Part shown: piece by piece, positions 1 to 10,036 of the stretch
How positions within the stretch are numbered: the stretch's first letter is position 1
Layout of the letters: every line of letters starts with the position of its first letter
Source of the DNA: Glandiceps talaboti
Taxonomy: Eukaryota > Hemichordata > Enteropneusta > Spengelidae
Length of the DNA: 64,000 nt
Reading direction: 5' to 3'
Assembly: GCF_964340395.1 (NCBI RefSeq)
Contig: NC_135552.1
Location: 3,949,701-4,013,700, forward strand
Made by a program: the position numbers and the translations under genes
Notes under the pieces: generated by a model
What the model was told of the DNA's origin: nothing
The model's input: only the letters and a program-made list of their open reading frames with translations
The model's database searches: none

Positions 1-1281
1 TGCCATATTTTCTCTCACTTTCGATTTTTAAGCAATGTGCAGAACACCTGAAACGTGCTAACATCTTCCGATGTTTGTCAATGGTAACAGAGAACAAATA
101 CTTTTCAGGTTGCAGCAGGGATTTGAAATTTCTGTAATTTTCTAGTTTATCTAAGGTTGATATTTCACTGTGCCAATTTAAAAATAAAAACTGTTTAAAT
201 CTAGTGGTGAATGTGCCTATAAAAAGGTCTATATTGTCAACTTCCTGTGCGTCCCATACATCTTGTAAACCAGAAATAGAGAGTAAGGTTCGTACTTCTC
301 TGACCCATGTACCCTTAGATCTTAAACCAGAGTTTTCAATTTGGTAAAGCATATTATAGCATTTTTTGGGGTATCTATAATTTGGCATATTTACAAGTTT
401 GGCCCAATATTTAATACATTTTTTTGCTGTTATTAGATATATTGGGTATCTCCCACATTCACCAAGAACAGCACAATTTGGAGCGCAATGTGGAAGCCCT
501 AAAAATATTCTGCATGCTAAAAGCTGTACCCTTTCTAGTGACAAGTAACTTTGAAAACCCCATAGTTCAGATCCATACGTCAAAATTGGTGAAATCATTG
601 AATCAAACAACTTAAAGAAAGTATCATATGACAAGGTACCAACTCTATTACACTTGCTCCAGGCGTTTATAAAAGCTTTTCTGCCCTGTTGTGATAGCAA
701 TTTGGTGGCTTGAAACCACTTTAAACGACATGATAACAATAATCCTAGGTATTTGTAGTATGAAACAACTTCAAGTGCCTTCCCGTTAAAAACCCATTTT
801 TCTCTCTTTGACACAAATCCCCCATTTTTGAAAACTACTATTTTTGTCTTAGATAAATTGACAGTCATCTGCCATTTACTACAGTATTCACTTAGAGTGG
901 TTAATAATTTTTGAAGTCCTATAATTGTGTCAGAAAACATTACAACATCGTCTGCAAATAGTAAACACATGATTTCAACTAAGTCTGGGGACAGCTGCAC
1001 TCCACGCTGGCCAGTAACATGGATTTCCCTTGCTAATTCATTGATAAAAAATGAAAATAAGAAGGGGCTAAGCATACACCCTTGGCGTACGCCACTGTGA
1101 CAGTTAAAATATTCAGTATTACCATCACCTGTTCTCACACAAGACTTGACACTGTTATAGATACTGTTAAGCATTCTGAACATCTTTCCCTTCACACCAC
1201 CTTTCAAAAGGAGATACCATAACCTCTGACGTTCAACCGTGTCAAACGCTTTAGAAAATGACTGCACAAGAAAGAAAACAT
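1..1281 (-). mobile_element. LINE (non-LTR retrotransposon) reverse transcriptase fragment, runs off left edge
   Basis: The minus strand is open without a stop from about 1281 to position 1. It reads as the fingers/palm and downstream part of a non-LTR reverse transcriptase. SFSKAFDTVE (RT motif A) lies near 1260-1230, GVRQGCMLSPFLF near 1090-1050 and the catalytic LLFADDV near 965-945. A typical post-RT region follows (KTKIVVF, YYKYLGLLLS, SPILTYGSELWG, ARFRCSAHCLKIE). The 5' part with the endonuclease is absent because the frame stops at the junction with a Penelope-like element at about 1275. The motifs fit the CR1/Jockey-type side of the LINE tree rather than the Tx1/L1 type at 4.5-10 kb; the exact clade is inferred. 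It is a 5'-truncated or interrupted copy, and its 3' end is outside the window. Confidence 0.85.
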
Positions 1282-2370
1282 CGGCCTATACAGAGACGAT
1301 GGTCTAGCTGCCCTGCACAACACCTCGGGAAGAAAAGCTGATCAAATTAGGAAGCACATGAATAAAACATTCCAGGAACTCGGCCTTAAAATCACCGCCC
1401 AAACCAATCAGAAAATAACGAATTTCCTGGACATCACACTCGACTTAAACACTGGAAAACACTACCCCTACCGAAAGATCGACCAGTATATATCCACAAG
1501 CAATCCAACCACCCACCAAACATCACCAAGAACCTACCCGCATCGATAAGCAGACGTTTAACCACCATCTCGTATGATGCTGAAATCTTCAAACAGTCAG
1601 CACCATTATACTACAACGCACTGAAGGACAGCGGTTACACAGAGAAAATATCCTACACTAACAACCCACAAGCAACTAGAAAAAGAACCCGCCAGCGTAA
1701 CATCATCTGGTTCAACCCACCATTCAGCTCTAACGTCAGAACAAGCATTGGGGGAACATTCCTAAAACTCATCAGGAAACATTTCCCAAAGAAATCAACC
1801 CTACACAAGATCTTCAACCAAAATACAATGAAAGTCAGTTACAGCTGCATGCCAAACGTCGCCAACATCATCAAAACACATAACAACAAAATCGCGAACA
1901 ACAATACAACGACCAAAGAGAAATCCTGCAACTGCCGAAATAAAAGTACATGCCCCCTACAGGAAAGCTGCCTGACCACCAGTATAATCTACAACGCAGA
2001 AGTAAAAAGAGAGGAATGCAACCAACCCCCCAAACTGTACATCGGCCTGACTGAACATACCTTCAAACAAAGATACAATAACCACAACCTAACCTTCAGA
2101 CACGAAAAATACGCAAACAGCACTGAACTTTCGAAATACATCTGGCAGCTGAAAAGAAATAAAAAAACGTTCAAAGTAGACTGGTCTATATCACAGAGAG
2201 CACGCCCATACAGTAACGAAACCAAACGATGCGACCTCTGCCTAACTGAAAAACTCTGCATCCTCAACGCCGACAAACAAACACTTCTCAACAAAAAATC
2301 TGAACTCATCTCAAAGTGCCGACACGAAAACAAGTTCTACATAGCGAACTTCAAAAGTAACATCACCTGA
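1270..2370 (+). mobile_element. Penelope-like element, 3' half of ORF: RT end plus GIY-YIG endonuclease (frameshifted)
   Basis: The frame opens with GLYRDDGLAAL (about 1289-1320), the YRDD catalytic motif typical of Penelope-like reverse transcriptases. It continues through LGLKITAQ and NFLDITLDLN. One frameshift near 1470-1480 moves the frame; from there it runs in frame through YIHKQSNHPP, RNIIWFNPPFSSNV and LIRKHFP into the last open stretch, 1828-2370. That stretch has a cysteine cluster (C-x-C-x5-C-x5-C near residue 35) and a GIY-YIG-type core (KLYIGLTEHTFKQRYNNH near residues 68-85) followed by a CDLC/EKLCIL zinc-like tail. RT followed by GIY-YIG is the known order in EN+ Penelope-like elements. 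The copy is 5' truncated at the abutting LINE and has the frameshift, so it is probably dead as a protein source. Confidence 0.85.
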
Positions 2371-2612
2371 CAAATCTGAGGACCCCTTGTATGCATAGAA
2401 ACAATACACAATTAACTGCCAATAAATTCTTTCACACCTTACACATATAAATACAGTAACACAACGAGTAGCTGACAGTTGTCTGATGAACGCATTGAGC
2501 GTGAAACTCGGAGTTACAACGTAGCACCTCAAGTTCCAACCAACTCACTTTGATTATTCCCGCCCTGCTTACCCAAGCATCGAGCACTCTATTCTACGAG
2601 TTTGATACTATT

Positions 2613-2693
<81 letters not shown>
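2371..2693 (+). repeat. Penelope-like 3' tail ending in a (TA)n tract
   Basis: This is non-coding sequence downstream of the GIY-YIG frame. It holds the hammerhead at 2478-2520 and ends in an uninterrupted (TA)n run from about 2615 to 2693. Penelope-like elements with a GIY-YIG endonuclease are often found next to AT-rich microsatellites, so the tract may be the target or a product of insertion. No gene is seen here. Confidence 0.6.
2478..2520 (+). ncRNA. Hammerhead ribozyme (minimal type I) in Penelope-like element tail
   Basis: The core CTGATGA is at 2483-2489 and GAA at 2503-2505. Stem II is 2490-2493 paired with 2499-2502 around a 5-nt loop. Stem III is only 3 bp (2506-2508 with 2512-2514, 3-nt loop). 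Stem I is 2478-2482 (GTTGT) with 2516-2520 (ACAAC). A second short helix, 2471-2473 with 2523-2525, lies beyond an internal loop. The expected cleavage site is after T2515. All conserved core positions I can check are intact. It lies about 110 nt after the GIY-YIG stop codon, where Penelope-like elements are known to carry hammerheads with very short stem III. Confidence 0.8.
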
Positions 2694-2694
<1 letters not shown>

Positions 2695-2945
2695 TAAAAA
2701 ATGACTAGCTGAACTAACGATTGTGAAGTTCTGAAGTCAGTCTTACTTCCAATCCCAGAAGCGTCAGCGACGTATCGATGTGACTAGCACATCTTCATCA
2801 GGTTGTCATACTACAAACAAAACCAAAGTAACTACAGCGCATGTCTGAACTTGAAACGGACAAAAGAAATTGATCACATGACAAAAAAGGAGTGAGGCAA
2901 TCAGAATAAGCTAGTGAAAAGTCTAGTTTTGGATTCCTGATTATA
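2694..2945. repeat. Block U: Penelope-related repeat with a decayed hammerhead, also at 19432-19680
   Basis: About 250 bp is shared almost base for base with 19432-19680, in both cases directly upstream of the promoter of a prepropeptide gene. On the minus strand CTGATGA (2801-2795) is followed by a 6-bp hairpin with a 5-nt loop, and then GATACGTC where an active hammerhead would have GAAA. The base expected to be U before the cleavage site is also changed. The block therefore looks like a mutated Penelope terminal hammerhead. The copy at 19529-19535 has the same core and a weaker stem II. Confidence 0.6.
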
Positions 2946-2952
2946 TATATAC
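2942..2952 (+). promoter_or_regulatory. TATA box of prepropeptide gene copy 1
   Basis: A TATATATATA run ends 131 nt before the ATG at 3083. Copy 2 has TTATATATC at a matching distance (about 139 nt), and in copy 3 a TA tract ends 134 nt before its ATG. The conserved spacing across three copies supports a promoter role. Confidence 0.55.
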
Positions 2953-3082
2953 ACTTCTTTTTGAGATGAAATGAAATGTATGGAATAAGCCGTTCAAATT
3001 AGTGCTCTTGTTGAATACCATGAAAACCCTTTATAAAATTCTCTGTTTTGAATATTACGTTTATTTAGATACCATTATCAAG

Positions 3083-3381
3083 ATGAAGCAAACTTTGGTC
3101 TTTGGTTTATTGGTCTTGGCACTTGTAGCATCTGTGATGATTGAAGACACTGTCTCATATACTGCAGGTCTTGGAAATGTTGGAAGACGGGAATTAAAAC
3201 ATCAAGATTTGACTGGTATGTGTCGTTTATTTGCTACAAGCTCAGTCCTAGATATGCCATATAGTTTCTTATAATAGGAAAAACAGTGTTTGACAAGGGT
3301 GCAGTGGCGGACAATAGTAGTGATTTAAGGTTTTGTCAACTTGTTTGTTTGTTTGTTGATTGATTGATGGTAGGTTTGTAG

Positions 3382-3423
<42 letters not shown>

Positions 3424-3781
3424 TGACTGACTGACTGACTGACTGACTGACTGACTGACTGAGCTATAGAGATAATGTTGAACATATTTTAATGTAATGT
3501 AATGTAATGCAATGTATACCTTTCGTGTGTTCGTATTGTGCTTTCTGGCAGGCAAGATAGAACACTGATCTTGACACCATTTCACACATAACAGTTTTAG
3601 TTGCAAAAAACAAATATGTTGCACTCCTGTATACAATTAATATAGCATTGCAAAAACAAGAACATTGGATGTGTAGTTTTAGTTTTGTTAAGCGTACATT
3701 GTTCTTTATCTTTCAGCTGAAGGAAAGAAATATGTCAAACGTTCTGTAGAAGAAGCTCCAAATCACGCCCGTCAAGACTAG
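3083..3781 (+). CDS. Secreted prepropeptide, copy 1 (two exons, 65 aa)
   Basis: Exons are 3083-3215 and 3717-3781. The donor is ACTG|GTATGT and the acceptor TTTCAG|CT, joined in phase 1 to give 65 residues. Residues 1-25 form a clear signal peptide (MKQTLVFGLLVLALV core). The rest is small, polar and rich in basic cleavage signals: GRR at 34-36, GKK at 47-49 and KR at 52-53. A Gly before a dibasic site is the usual signature for cleavage with C-terminal amidation, so a short amidated peptide beginning near SYTAGLGNV is plausible. It could be a neuropeptide, an antimicrobial peptide or another secreted effector; I do not recognise the family. A polyadenylation signal AATAAA lies at 3974-3979. 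This copy differs from the other two (SYTAGLGNV against AFTAGAGNI; GKK against GKN). The roughly 500-bp intron carries a (CTGG)n(ACTG)n microsatellite. Confidence 0.75.
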
Positions 3782-4195
3782 ATAGAGGCAACGCAGATTT
3801 CAAGTCTTATCTAAGACTACATTCGGAAATCTAATACTGTATATCATCATCTTACTTGCCTTTCCTTATTATAGTGTTTAAGCTGCATAAAGCTATGTGC
3901 CTTAAAAGTCAAATGTTACATTCAAATTCATTACGATGTTTACGTTCCATTGTACTTTTAATGTACCCTTTCAAATAAACAAAGCCACCTTATCCACAGA
4001 CTACTAAAGAAAAACAAGTTTTATCATTTCATTCTGTAACGAAGAATTTTGAGTTTGACAACGAAGGACACACGGTGAGTTTACAAGTTCCGTCATCGTC
4101 ATTGAGGACGATAACGTCTATACGCATATTCTGTGTAATTTTGAGTTGATGATGAAAGTACCAGTTACTGACTTTCCATAGAAATGGCTTCTCAT

Positions 4196-4246
<51 letters not shown>

Positions 4247-4275
4247 GTCATCATCATCATCATCAGCAGCAGCAG

Positions 4276-4316
<41 letters not shown>

Positions 4317-4327
4317 CCATCATCATC
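3782..4327 (+). repeat. 3' flank of copy 1 and (CAT)n tract, left part
   Basis: The 3' UTR and flank are shared with copy 3 (21152-21563) and, inverted and more diverged, with copy 2. From about 4196 the sequence is a long (CAT)n tract with a few (CAG) units, ending at 4327 where the LINE begins. The tract resumes at 10215. No gene is seen apart from the 3' UTR of copy 1. Confidence 0.8.
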
Positions 4328-4547
4328 TTTTAAGGAACATTTATTCCTGTTTAAACCCTGTTACAATTAAAAAAGGCTAAAAATACATACAAGGGTAGCA
4401 GGGGGAACATACTCTAGTAGAGTATACGGTGCGATTATAATGTCTCGGAAGATTCTATAATTCAACAATTACATAGGTGTAAACGGTACATGTAGTATCG
4501 GGAAAAAATCTTTAAGTTGTAATGGAACAGTTACTGTACTATTGTGT

Positions 4548-7500
4548 TTAAAAATCAATCTGGAGTTGACCGTTGGTGACCTTGCATATTGCGTCATTGA
4601 TAGCCCATGTTGATTCAAACAGTTCTATGTTGTGTTCTTGTCGGTAATGTTCATATTCAAACGATAATTTTGCTCGAAAGCGTGTTTTGAAGATTTCCAT
4701 GGGATCTATTGGTGTCGCGTCTTTCATTTTATTTCCTCTTGCTAGGTGGATTGACATCTTTGCTGTAGATGTAATATACGTGAACAAGTGAAGCGTTCGT
4801 TTGTCTGGAAATGTTCTACTCTTACTTGGTGGGTTGATCATGAACCAATGTCCTGGGATTTTGCGATTATCGGTGGAAAGTTGTGTTGATATCCTGGTTA
4901 CGAAGACGAGCAGTTGTTGGATGTTTGGGCATTCTAAGAATGTATGCAGCAATGAGTCTGCGTTGCCACACAGTGAACAGTTTGGATCTGATCGTAGTCC
5001 TGCGTTGTAAAGGAAGTTACCGGTGGTGTAGGCGCCGTGTATAATTCTCCATTGTAGGTCGCCCTCTCTCTTCGTTATTGATGGGTGATAACATGCTTTA
5101 AAGTTTGGTTTTATCGATGTTGGCAGACTCAGGATGTCTCTCCAAACTGTATCGAGTTTGGTAGGTAGTTTGTTTTCATGTAGAACGGATATGAGATATC
5201 TGTAGATAGCCCCTCTCTCTATTTTGTAAAGTGCTAAGTTTAGTTCTATTGATTGATGTAGTTCGAATGAATAGGTTGTTTCCAGAGAGTCGTTGGGGAG
5301 GTTGCTACTGAAGAAATCGGCGATTGTTGTTTTTATATTTGTCGGAATTGCGCGATGTAGAACTTCCAGGGAAAGGGTGAGGATACGATTGGAGTGTATT
5401 TTTACTCTGTGTTGAATATCTGTTGTATTCAGCCAGCGTTTGTTGCCAGTGTCGATAAGGTCGGCGATGGTTGTAATACCTGCGTCTACGAAGTGGTTTA
5501 AGGTGAAGGGGCACGATCGGATAGGATGTAGTATTAAAGGATTTTGAAAAAGTGGTTCTTTAAGAATGTCTGACAGGGTTGTTGGCCCTCCTTTACGTAT
5601 TTTTTCGGTCGAGTTCCAGGTGCGTAAGATTCCGCGGTAGTAGTCTGGAATGCGTGTCTTACGTGCGTCGACATTAGTTGTCAAGAGTAACTGTCGGCCG
5701 TACCGTAGATTTGCAACTTTGTTTAGGAAGTAGTCCATAAAGTGGAAGGTTGGATGTGGATAATCGTTGTATAAATACCGTTGAATGTGACTTAAGCGGA
5801 ATGCTGACAGACGAGTTTCAATGTTGATTAGGCCTTGTCCACCTTTAACCAGGGGTAGGTATAAAGTTTCTGCTGGTACCCAGTGGCGACCTTGCCAAAC
5901 GAATTGGAGAAATAACGATTGGAGAAATGCAATATCATGTTTAGTTGGGGTAATGCATACGAATCTGTAGAGCAGTTTTGAAGCGATCAATTGGTTTACG
6001 ACGAGTACCCGTCCTCTATATGACATATAGGGCACGAAAGTTGACCAATATTTTATTTTATTTTCGGAAATATTAACTAGATCGGTCACGTTTTTTCTGT
6101 GGTAAGCGTCATTGTTGCCTAGGTATAATCCTAATAGTTTTAGGCCGTCTGCATTCCATTTTATACCCAGAGGGTGGTTAGTCCGGTCGCGCCAACTTCC
6201 TACCCACAATCCCTTTGTTTTTTCGAAGTTTACTTTCGCGTTCGACGCCTTTTCGTATGTGTTGAGACAAATCTTTAGTTTTGTGAAGTCTTCGTTTTTT
6301 GTTATCATAGTTTCCACGTCGTCAGCATACGCAGAGAGAGAAAAAGTATGTTTAGGAGTGCTAGGTATGATTAGTCCGGTGATGCTAGTTGATTGTCTTA
6401 TTTTGTCAAGGAGTGGTTCTAAAGCGATCACGTAAAGTTGACCCGAAAGAGAGCACCCTTGACGAACTCCACGTTTTATGTCGATTGGCGCGGTAAGAGA
6501 ATTGTTAATACGGATCAGGGATTGAATATCTGCGTAGAGTACTTTAATGTAGCTTATGAAACGATCTCCAAAACCGAAAGACTTCAGGGTGTTGAACAAG
6601 TAATCGTGGTGTACGCGGTCAAAAGCTTTTTCCTGGTCTAGGGCTACTATTCCTAATGGCTTGTCTGAATTGTTGGCGTAATAGATGCTGTCTCTTAGTA
6701 GGTGTATGTTATCGAAGATGTGGCGTCCGGGGATGCTACAAGTTTGGTCTTTATGGATAATTGTGGCGATGACGGAACGAAGACGTATTGAAAGAGCTTT
6801 TGCTAGAATTTTATAGTCACTGCACAATAAACTGATAGGTCTCCAATTTTTTACCATAGTGTTGTCGCCTTGTTTAGGATGTAAACTAATTACTGCTCTT
6901 CTGCATGACAATGGAAGTTTTCCATTTTCAAGTGAGTGGTTGAGTACTTGGTGTAGATCTTTGCCCAAAACGGGCCAAAAGGTTTTGTAGAACTCACTGG
7001 GCAAGCCGTCAATTCCCGGGCTGCGATCTGTTGACAATTGTGATACCGCGTTGGATAGTTCTTCGTAGGTTATCTTGTTATCAAGGTAATCGCGGTCGGA
7101 TTCGTTTAATTGTGGTAGATTTCTAAGGATTGTTTTTTGTGCTGTTTGGTCGATGGGAGATGGTGTGTATAGGTTTTGATAGAAGTCGGAGATGATATCA
7201 CGTATTTCGTTCTTATCTTCTGTAATTGTTTCGTCGGTGCGTTTAAGGTGAATAATTGGTTTAGAACGACCCTTATATTGTTCAAGCGAGTAGAAGAATT
7301 TGTTGGAAACATCACTGTCTTGGAGTAAGCGGTGTCGTGCTCTAACAGCTGCTCCTTTACTCTCGATATTAACTAATCGTGTAAGAATGTTTACCTTTTC
7401 ATGGTATTCAGTATTTACGTTATTGTCTTGATGCATTTTTTCCTCCAACTGGCGAATCTCTTTTTCCAGCTGTATTTTGTACTGTTTGTGATCGTGCTGC

Positions 7501-8414
7501 TTAGCGATGCAGTATTGTTGCGTAAGAAGTTTTATTTTTAGTTTCCCTATTTCCCACCATGTCAATAAATCTGCATATTTGCACTTTTGGTTAGCCCAGC
7601 TGGGCCAGAAGTGTTCTATTAGTTCGACGTAACTTTCTTGTTTGAGAATATCCGTGTTGAGGTACCATACTGGACTGTGTTTATTAATGTTCTTTTGTGA
7701 TATAGTGAATGTAACAAGTGAGTGATCTGAGAATGCTAGTGTAGAATTCTGAATAGCGACTGTGGTAATTCGTGTTTTCATCCATTTACTGATATATATT
7801 TTGTCTAGACGAGCCTTGGCGTTGTTTCTATGCCAAGTGTAGTTCTGGGAGTTACCATGGTAATGCCGCCAGCTGTCCAAGAGTTTGTGTTGGTGCGTTA
7901 GTTTTCCTAGTAGTTTCGCTGTACGAGGATTTGATTCTGAGAAGTTTATTCTGTCGAGGTCGGGATCGAGAGTACAATTAAAGTCACCTCCCATTATTAC
8001 TGGGTCTTCATTTAGGCTTTTAAGCAAAGAGTTAAGACGGGCGAAGCAATATAAACGTTCGTTGGCGTTTGTGTGTGCGTAGACGTTGATAATGTGAACA
8101 GGTGAATCATTGACTTTTACGTGGGTGTGCAGTATGTGGCCTGGGATGGGTTCAGATTTCCGAATTATGTCTATCTTAGATTTAGATGAAAATAAAATTG
8201 CTACACCGGCACTGTTATTAGTTCCGTGTGATAGGATACATTTTCCTCTCCAAACAAACGGCCATAACTGTTCATCAGTGGTTATTGAATGTGTTTCCTG
8301 TAGGAGGTATATCTCGACTGGGTTCGACTGTTTCAGGTATTCAAAAAGCCGATAGCGTTTTAATGAGTCTCGACATCCACGAACGTTAAGTGTTAAGCAC
8401 GACAAAGACGCCAT
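4548..8414 (-). CDS. LINE ORF2: APE endonuclease, reverse transcriptase, CCHC (1288 aa)
   Basis: This is the retrotransposition enzyme of the LINE, which nicks the target DNA and copies the RNA there. Residues 1-240 are an apurinic-type endonuclease: LNVRG near 9-13, LLQET near 37-41, GGDFN at 142-146, and a closing SDHS near 229-232. The reverse transcriptase spans about 440-760, with SPGIDGLPSEF, NWRPISLL, ALDQEKAFD (591-599), GVRQGCSLSG and the catalytic YADDV (696-700). A C-terminal zinc-knuckle-like motif (CSLCGNADSLLHTFLEC) and a long tail follow. The endonuclease, the YADDV form and the ORF1 type place it with Tx1/L1-like elements. No stop or frameshift is seen, so it may still be active. 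It starts 8 nt after the ORF1 stop, which suggests reinitiation or coupled translation. Confidence 0.92.
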   Translation of the reverse strand: MASLSCLTLNVRGCRDSLKRYRLFEYLKQSNPVEIYLLQETHSITTDEQLWPFVWRGKCILSHGTNNSAGVAILFSSKSKIDIIRKSEPIPGHILHTHVKVNDSPVHIINVYAHTNANERLYCFARLNSLLKSLNEDPVIMGGDFNCTLDPDLDRINFSESNPRTAKLLGKLTHQHKLLDSWRHYHGNSQNYTWHRNNAKARLDKIYISKWMKTRITTVAIQNSTLAFSDHSLVTFTISQKNINKHSPVWYLNTDILKQESYVELIEHFWPSWANQKCKYADLLTWWEIGKLKIKLLTQQYCIAKQHDHKQYKIQLEKEIRQLEEKMHQDNNVNTEYHEKVNILTRLVNIESKGAAVRARHRLLQDSDVSNKFFYSLEQYKGRSKPIIHLKRTDETITEDKNEIRDIISDFYQNLYTPSPIDQTAQKTILRNLPQLNESDRDYLDNKITYEELSNAVSQLSTDRSPGIDGLPSEFYKTFWPVLGKDLHQVLNHSLENGKLPLSCRRAVISLHPKQGDNTMVKNWRPISLLCSDYKILAKALSIRLRSVIATIIHKDQTCSIPGRHIFDNIHLLRDSIYYANNSDKPLGIVALDQEKAFDRVHHDYLFNTLKSFGFGDRFISYIKVLYADIQSLIRINNSLTAPIDIKRGVRQGCSLSGQLYVIALEPLLDKIRQSTSITGLIIPSTPKHTFSLSAYADDVETMITKNEDFTKLKICLNTYEKASNAKVNFEKTKGLWVGSWRDRTNHPLGIKWNADGLKLLGLYLGNNDAYHRKNVTDLVNISENKIKYWSTFVPYMSYRGRVLVVNQLIASKLLYRFVCITPTKHDIAFLQSLFLQFVWQGRHWVPAETLYLPLVKGGQGLINIETRLSAFRLSHIQRYLYNDYPHPTFHFMDYFLNKVANLRYGRQLLLTTNVDARKTRIPDYYRGILRTWNSTEKIRKGGPTTLSDILKEPLFQNPLILHPIRSCPFTLNHFVDAGITTIADLIDTGNKRWLNTTDIQHRVKIHSNRILTLSLEVLHRAIPTNIKTTIADFFSSNLPNDSLETTYSFELHQSIELNLALYKIERGAIYRYLISVLHENKLPTKLDTVWRDILSLPTSIKPNFKACYHPSITKREGDLQWRIIHGAYTTGNFLYNAGLRSDPNCSLCGNADSLLHTFLECPNIQQLLVFVTRISTQLSTDNRKIPGHWFMINPPSKSRTFPDKRTLHLFTYITSTAKMSIHLARGNKMKDATPIDPMEIFKTRFRAKLSFEYEHYRQEHNIELFESTWAINDAICKVTNGQLQIDF

Positions 8415-8422
8415 TACTAGCG

Positions 8423-10036
8423 TTACTTGGATGAGGTAGTTTGACGAGTTGAAACTGAATGCGTTGATTGAGTGTTCGGACCGATTGTTGCTCTACCTGT
8501 TGTTTTCATGTGTGATCTAATTTTAGTTACCATTTTGTAAATGCGTGCTTTTTGTGCGGCACTCATTGTTTCAGTTGAGCGATAGTGTAGTAAACTTTTG
8601 GAAAGATCTTTCAAGTTAGGACTGAAGTCGAAGCATTTTTCGATGAACTTTCTAGAGTGTTTAGTATCTTCTAAAAATTCTTCGATTGCCGATGAGGAGA
8701 ACTCAGAGCTTAATGGTGTGTCCGACATGTCTGAGATTATAGATTCGTTGTCGTCTGTTTCTTTTGTCGATGCGTCGTTTATGCTATCCTGTGTAGATTG
8801 GAGGTTCTGTGTGGATAGCGGCGAGTATGAAATGCTGTCTATGTCCATTTCTGTGTTTTGGGTATAGTGTTCTGGTGGTTGTTCTTGTACATTGGACATA
8901 TCAGGTAGTCCTGACAGTACGAGTGATGGTGTTGGAGCAGTAGATTGAGTTGAACTCCACGAAGCTTGAGGGAAGGAAAGACAAGGAGAGGATGGAAAGG
9001 TTGAAGGAGGGGTTCGTACCCTCTCTTCATCAGCATCGTCTTTTTCAGTGTTATTTTCGTCTTCTTTGCCATTACATTTTGGTTCAGGGTTGGTTGTTGG
9101 TTGTGTAGTTTTGGGGTCAGGAACTTGGGTATTTTCGGTTACAATCTGGTTTTCTTCCTGTTGACGGGGTTGATCTATATCAATTTGTACGCTGCTTGGT
9201 TCGATTTCGTTTGTGTTATCGGTTTTGTCTTGTATACTCACGGTGTTGTTATCGTTGGAGTGGACGGTTGTATTTGTTGGTTCTGTTACTTGGGCGTTAT
9301 TATCGGTTTGTTCTCTGGCCATGTCGGTATTATTTTCGTTTGTCGGAGGCGAGTCGTTATTGTTCGTAGTATTTTCGTTATTTTCGTTGCTAGTTGTTGC
9401 TGGTGGTTGGTTCTGTTCAGGGCAATTTCGTTGTATGTGTCCCTTTTGGTGACATTTGAAACACTTCATTTCATCCGTAGAAAGATAAACCCTGTAACGT
9501 TTTTCTTCGAACTCGATGTAAGTTGGTCCGTTTAACTCACCGTTGAGATCACTGTCAAGTAAGACAAGCCCCTGTCTTCGAAAAGACATGACATGTTTCA
9601 GTCTATCATTCTTGCATCCAAGTGGTATTGCTCTAACACTGCCGACGACTTTTCCGTAGCGTGATAGTTCGTATTGAATTGGTTCATCAGGGATAAAGGG
9701 TGGTACACCTGAGACAACTATTTTAGTAGCGGGTTTGACGACAGGTTCAACATGGACAAAGTAACCGCTCACCTGTAGTCCTTTCATGCAAATAGTGTCT
9801 ACCCATGTCATCGAATTGAAGTAAACGAATATGGATCCGTTTATTCTTGATGCCGAGATTATATTTTGTGGTCCTGTGATTTCTGCCATTGCTTGTAGGT
9901 AAACTTCAACTGCAACACCTTCAAGTGGTTCGCACTTTATACCATGTTTCTTTGTTAGGCCAGATAACGGTGACACACGTACACGGGTGTGGCCCGTGGC
10001 GGCCATACTGTCTTTCCGCAACCGGTGCCCACCCAA
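8423..10036 (-). CDS. LINE ORF1: RNA-binding protein with RRM-like fold and CCHC knuckle (537 aa)
   Basis: ORF1 packages the element's RNA. Residues about 104-180 (KIVVSGVPPFIPDE, then GKVVGSVRAIPLG) look like an RRM-type RNA-binding module, though this assignment is by eye. A canonical zinc knuckle C-x2-C-x4-H-x4-C (CFKCHQKGHIQRNC) follows at 192-205. A long low-complexity N/T/Q/E-rich linker covers about 208-400. The C-terminal part (EFLEDTKHSRKFIEKCFDF and beyond) is unrecognised. This layout fits the Tx1 side of the L1 superfamily rather than mammalian-type coiled-coil ORF1. The frame is intact and its stop is 8 nt before ORF2. Confidence 0.88.
   Translation of the reverse strand: MGGHRLRKDSMAATGHTRVRVSPLSGLTKKHGIKCEPLEGVAVEVYLQAMAEITGPQNIISASRINGSIFVYFNSMTWVDTICMKGLQVSGYFVHVEPVVKPATKIVVSGVPPFIPDEPIQYELSRYGKVVGSVRAIPLGCKNDRLKHVMSFRRQGLVLLDSDLNGELNGPTYIEFEEKRYRVYLSTDEMKCFKCHQKGHIQRNCPEQNQPPATTSNENNENTTNNNDSPPTNENNTDMAREQTDNNAQVTEPTNTTVHSNDNNTVSIQDKTDNTNEIEPSSVQIDIDQPRQQEENQIVTENTQVPDPKTTQPTTNPEPKCNGKEDENNTEKDDADEERVRTPPSTFPSSPCLSFPQASWSSTQSTAPTPSLVLSGLPDMSNVQEQPPEHYTQNTEMDIDSISYSPLSTQNLQSTQDSINDASTKETDDNESIISDMSDTPLSSEFSSSAIEEFLEDTKHSRKFIEKCFDFSPNLKDLSKSLLHYRSTETMSAAQKARIYKMVTKIRSHMKTTGRATIGPNTQSTHSVSTRQTTSSK

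Noticed and set aside
136-150. Separate signal at the left edge
   Set aside because: It is only part of the LINE frame; the low-interest entry in the findings marks the edge and should be ignored as a discovery.
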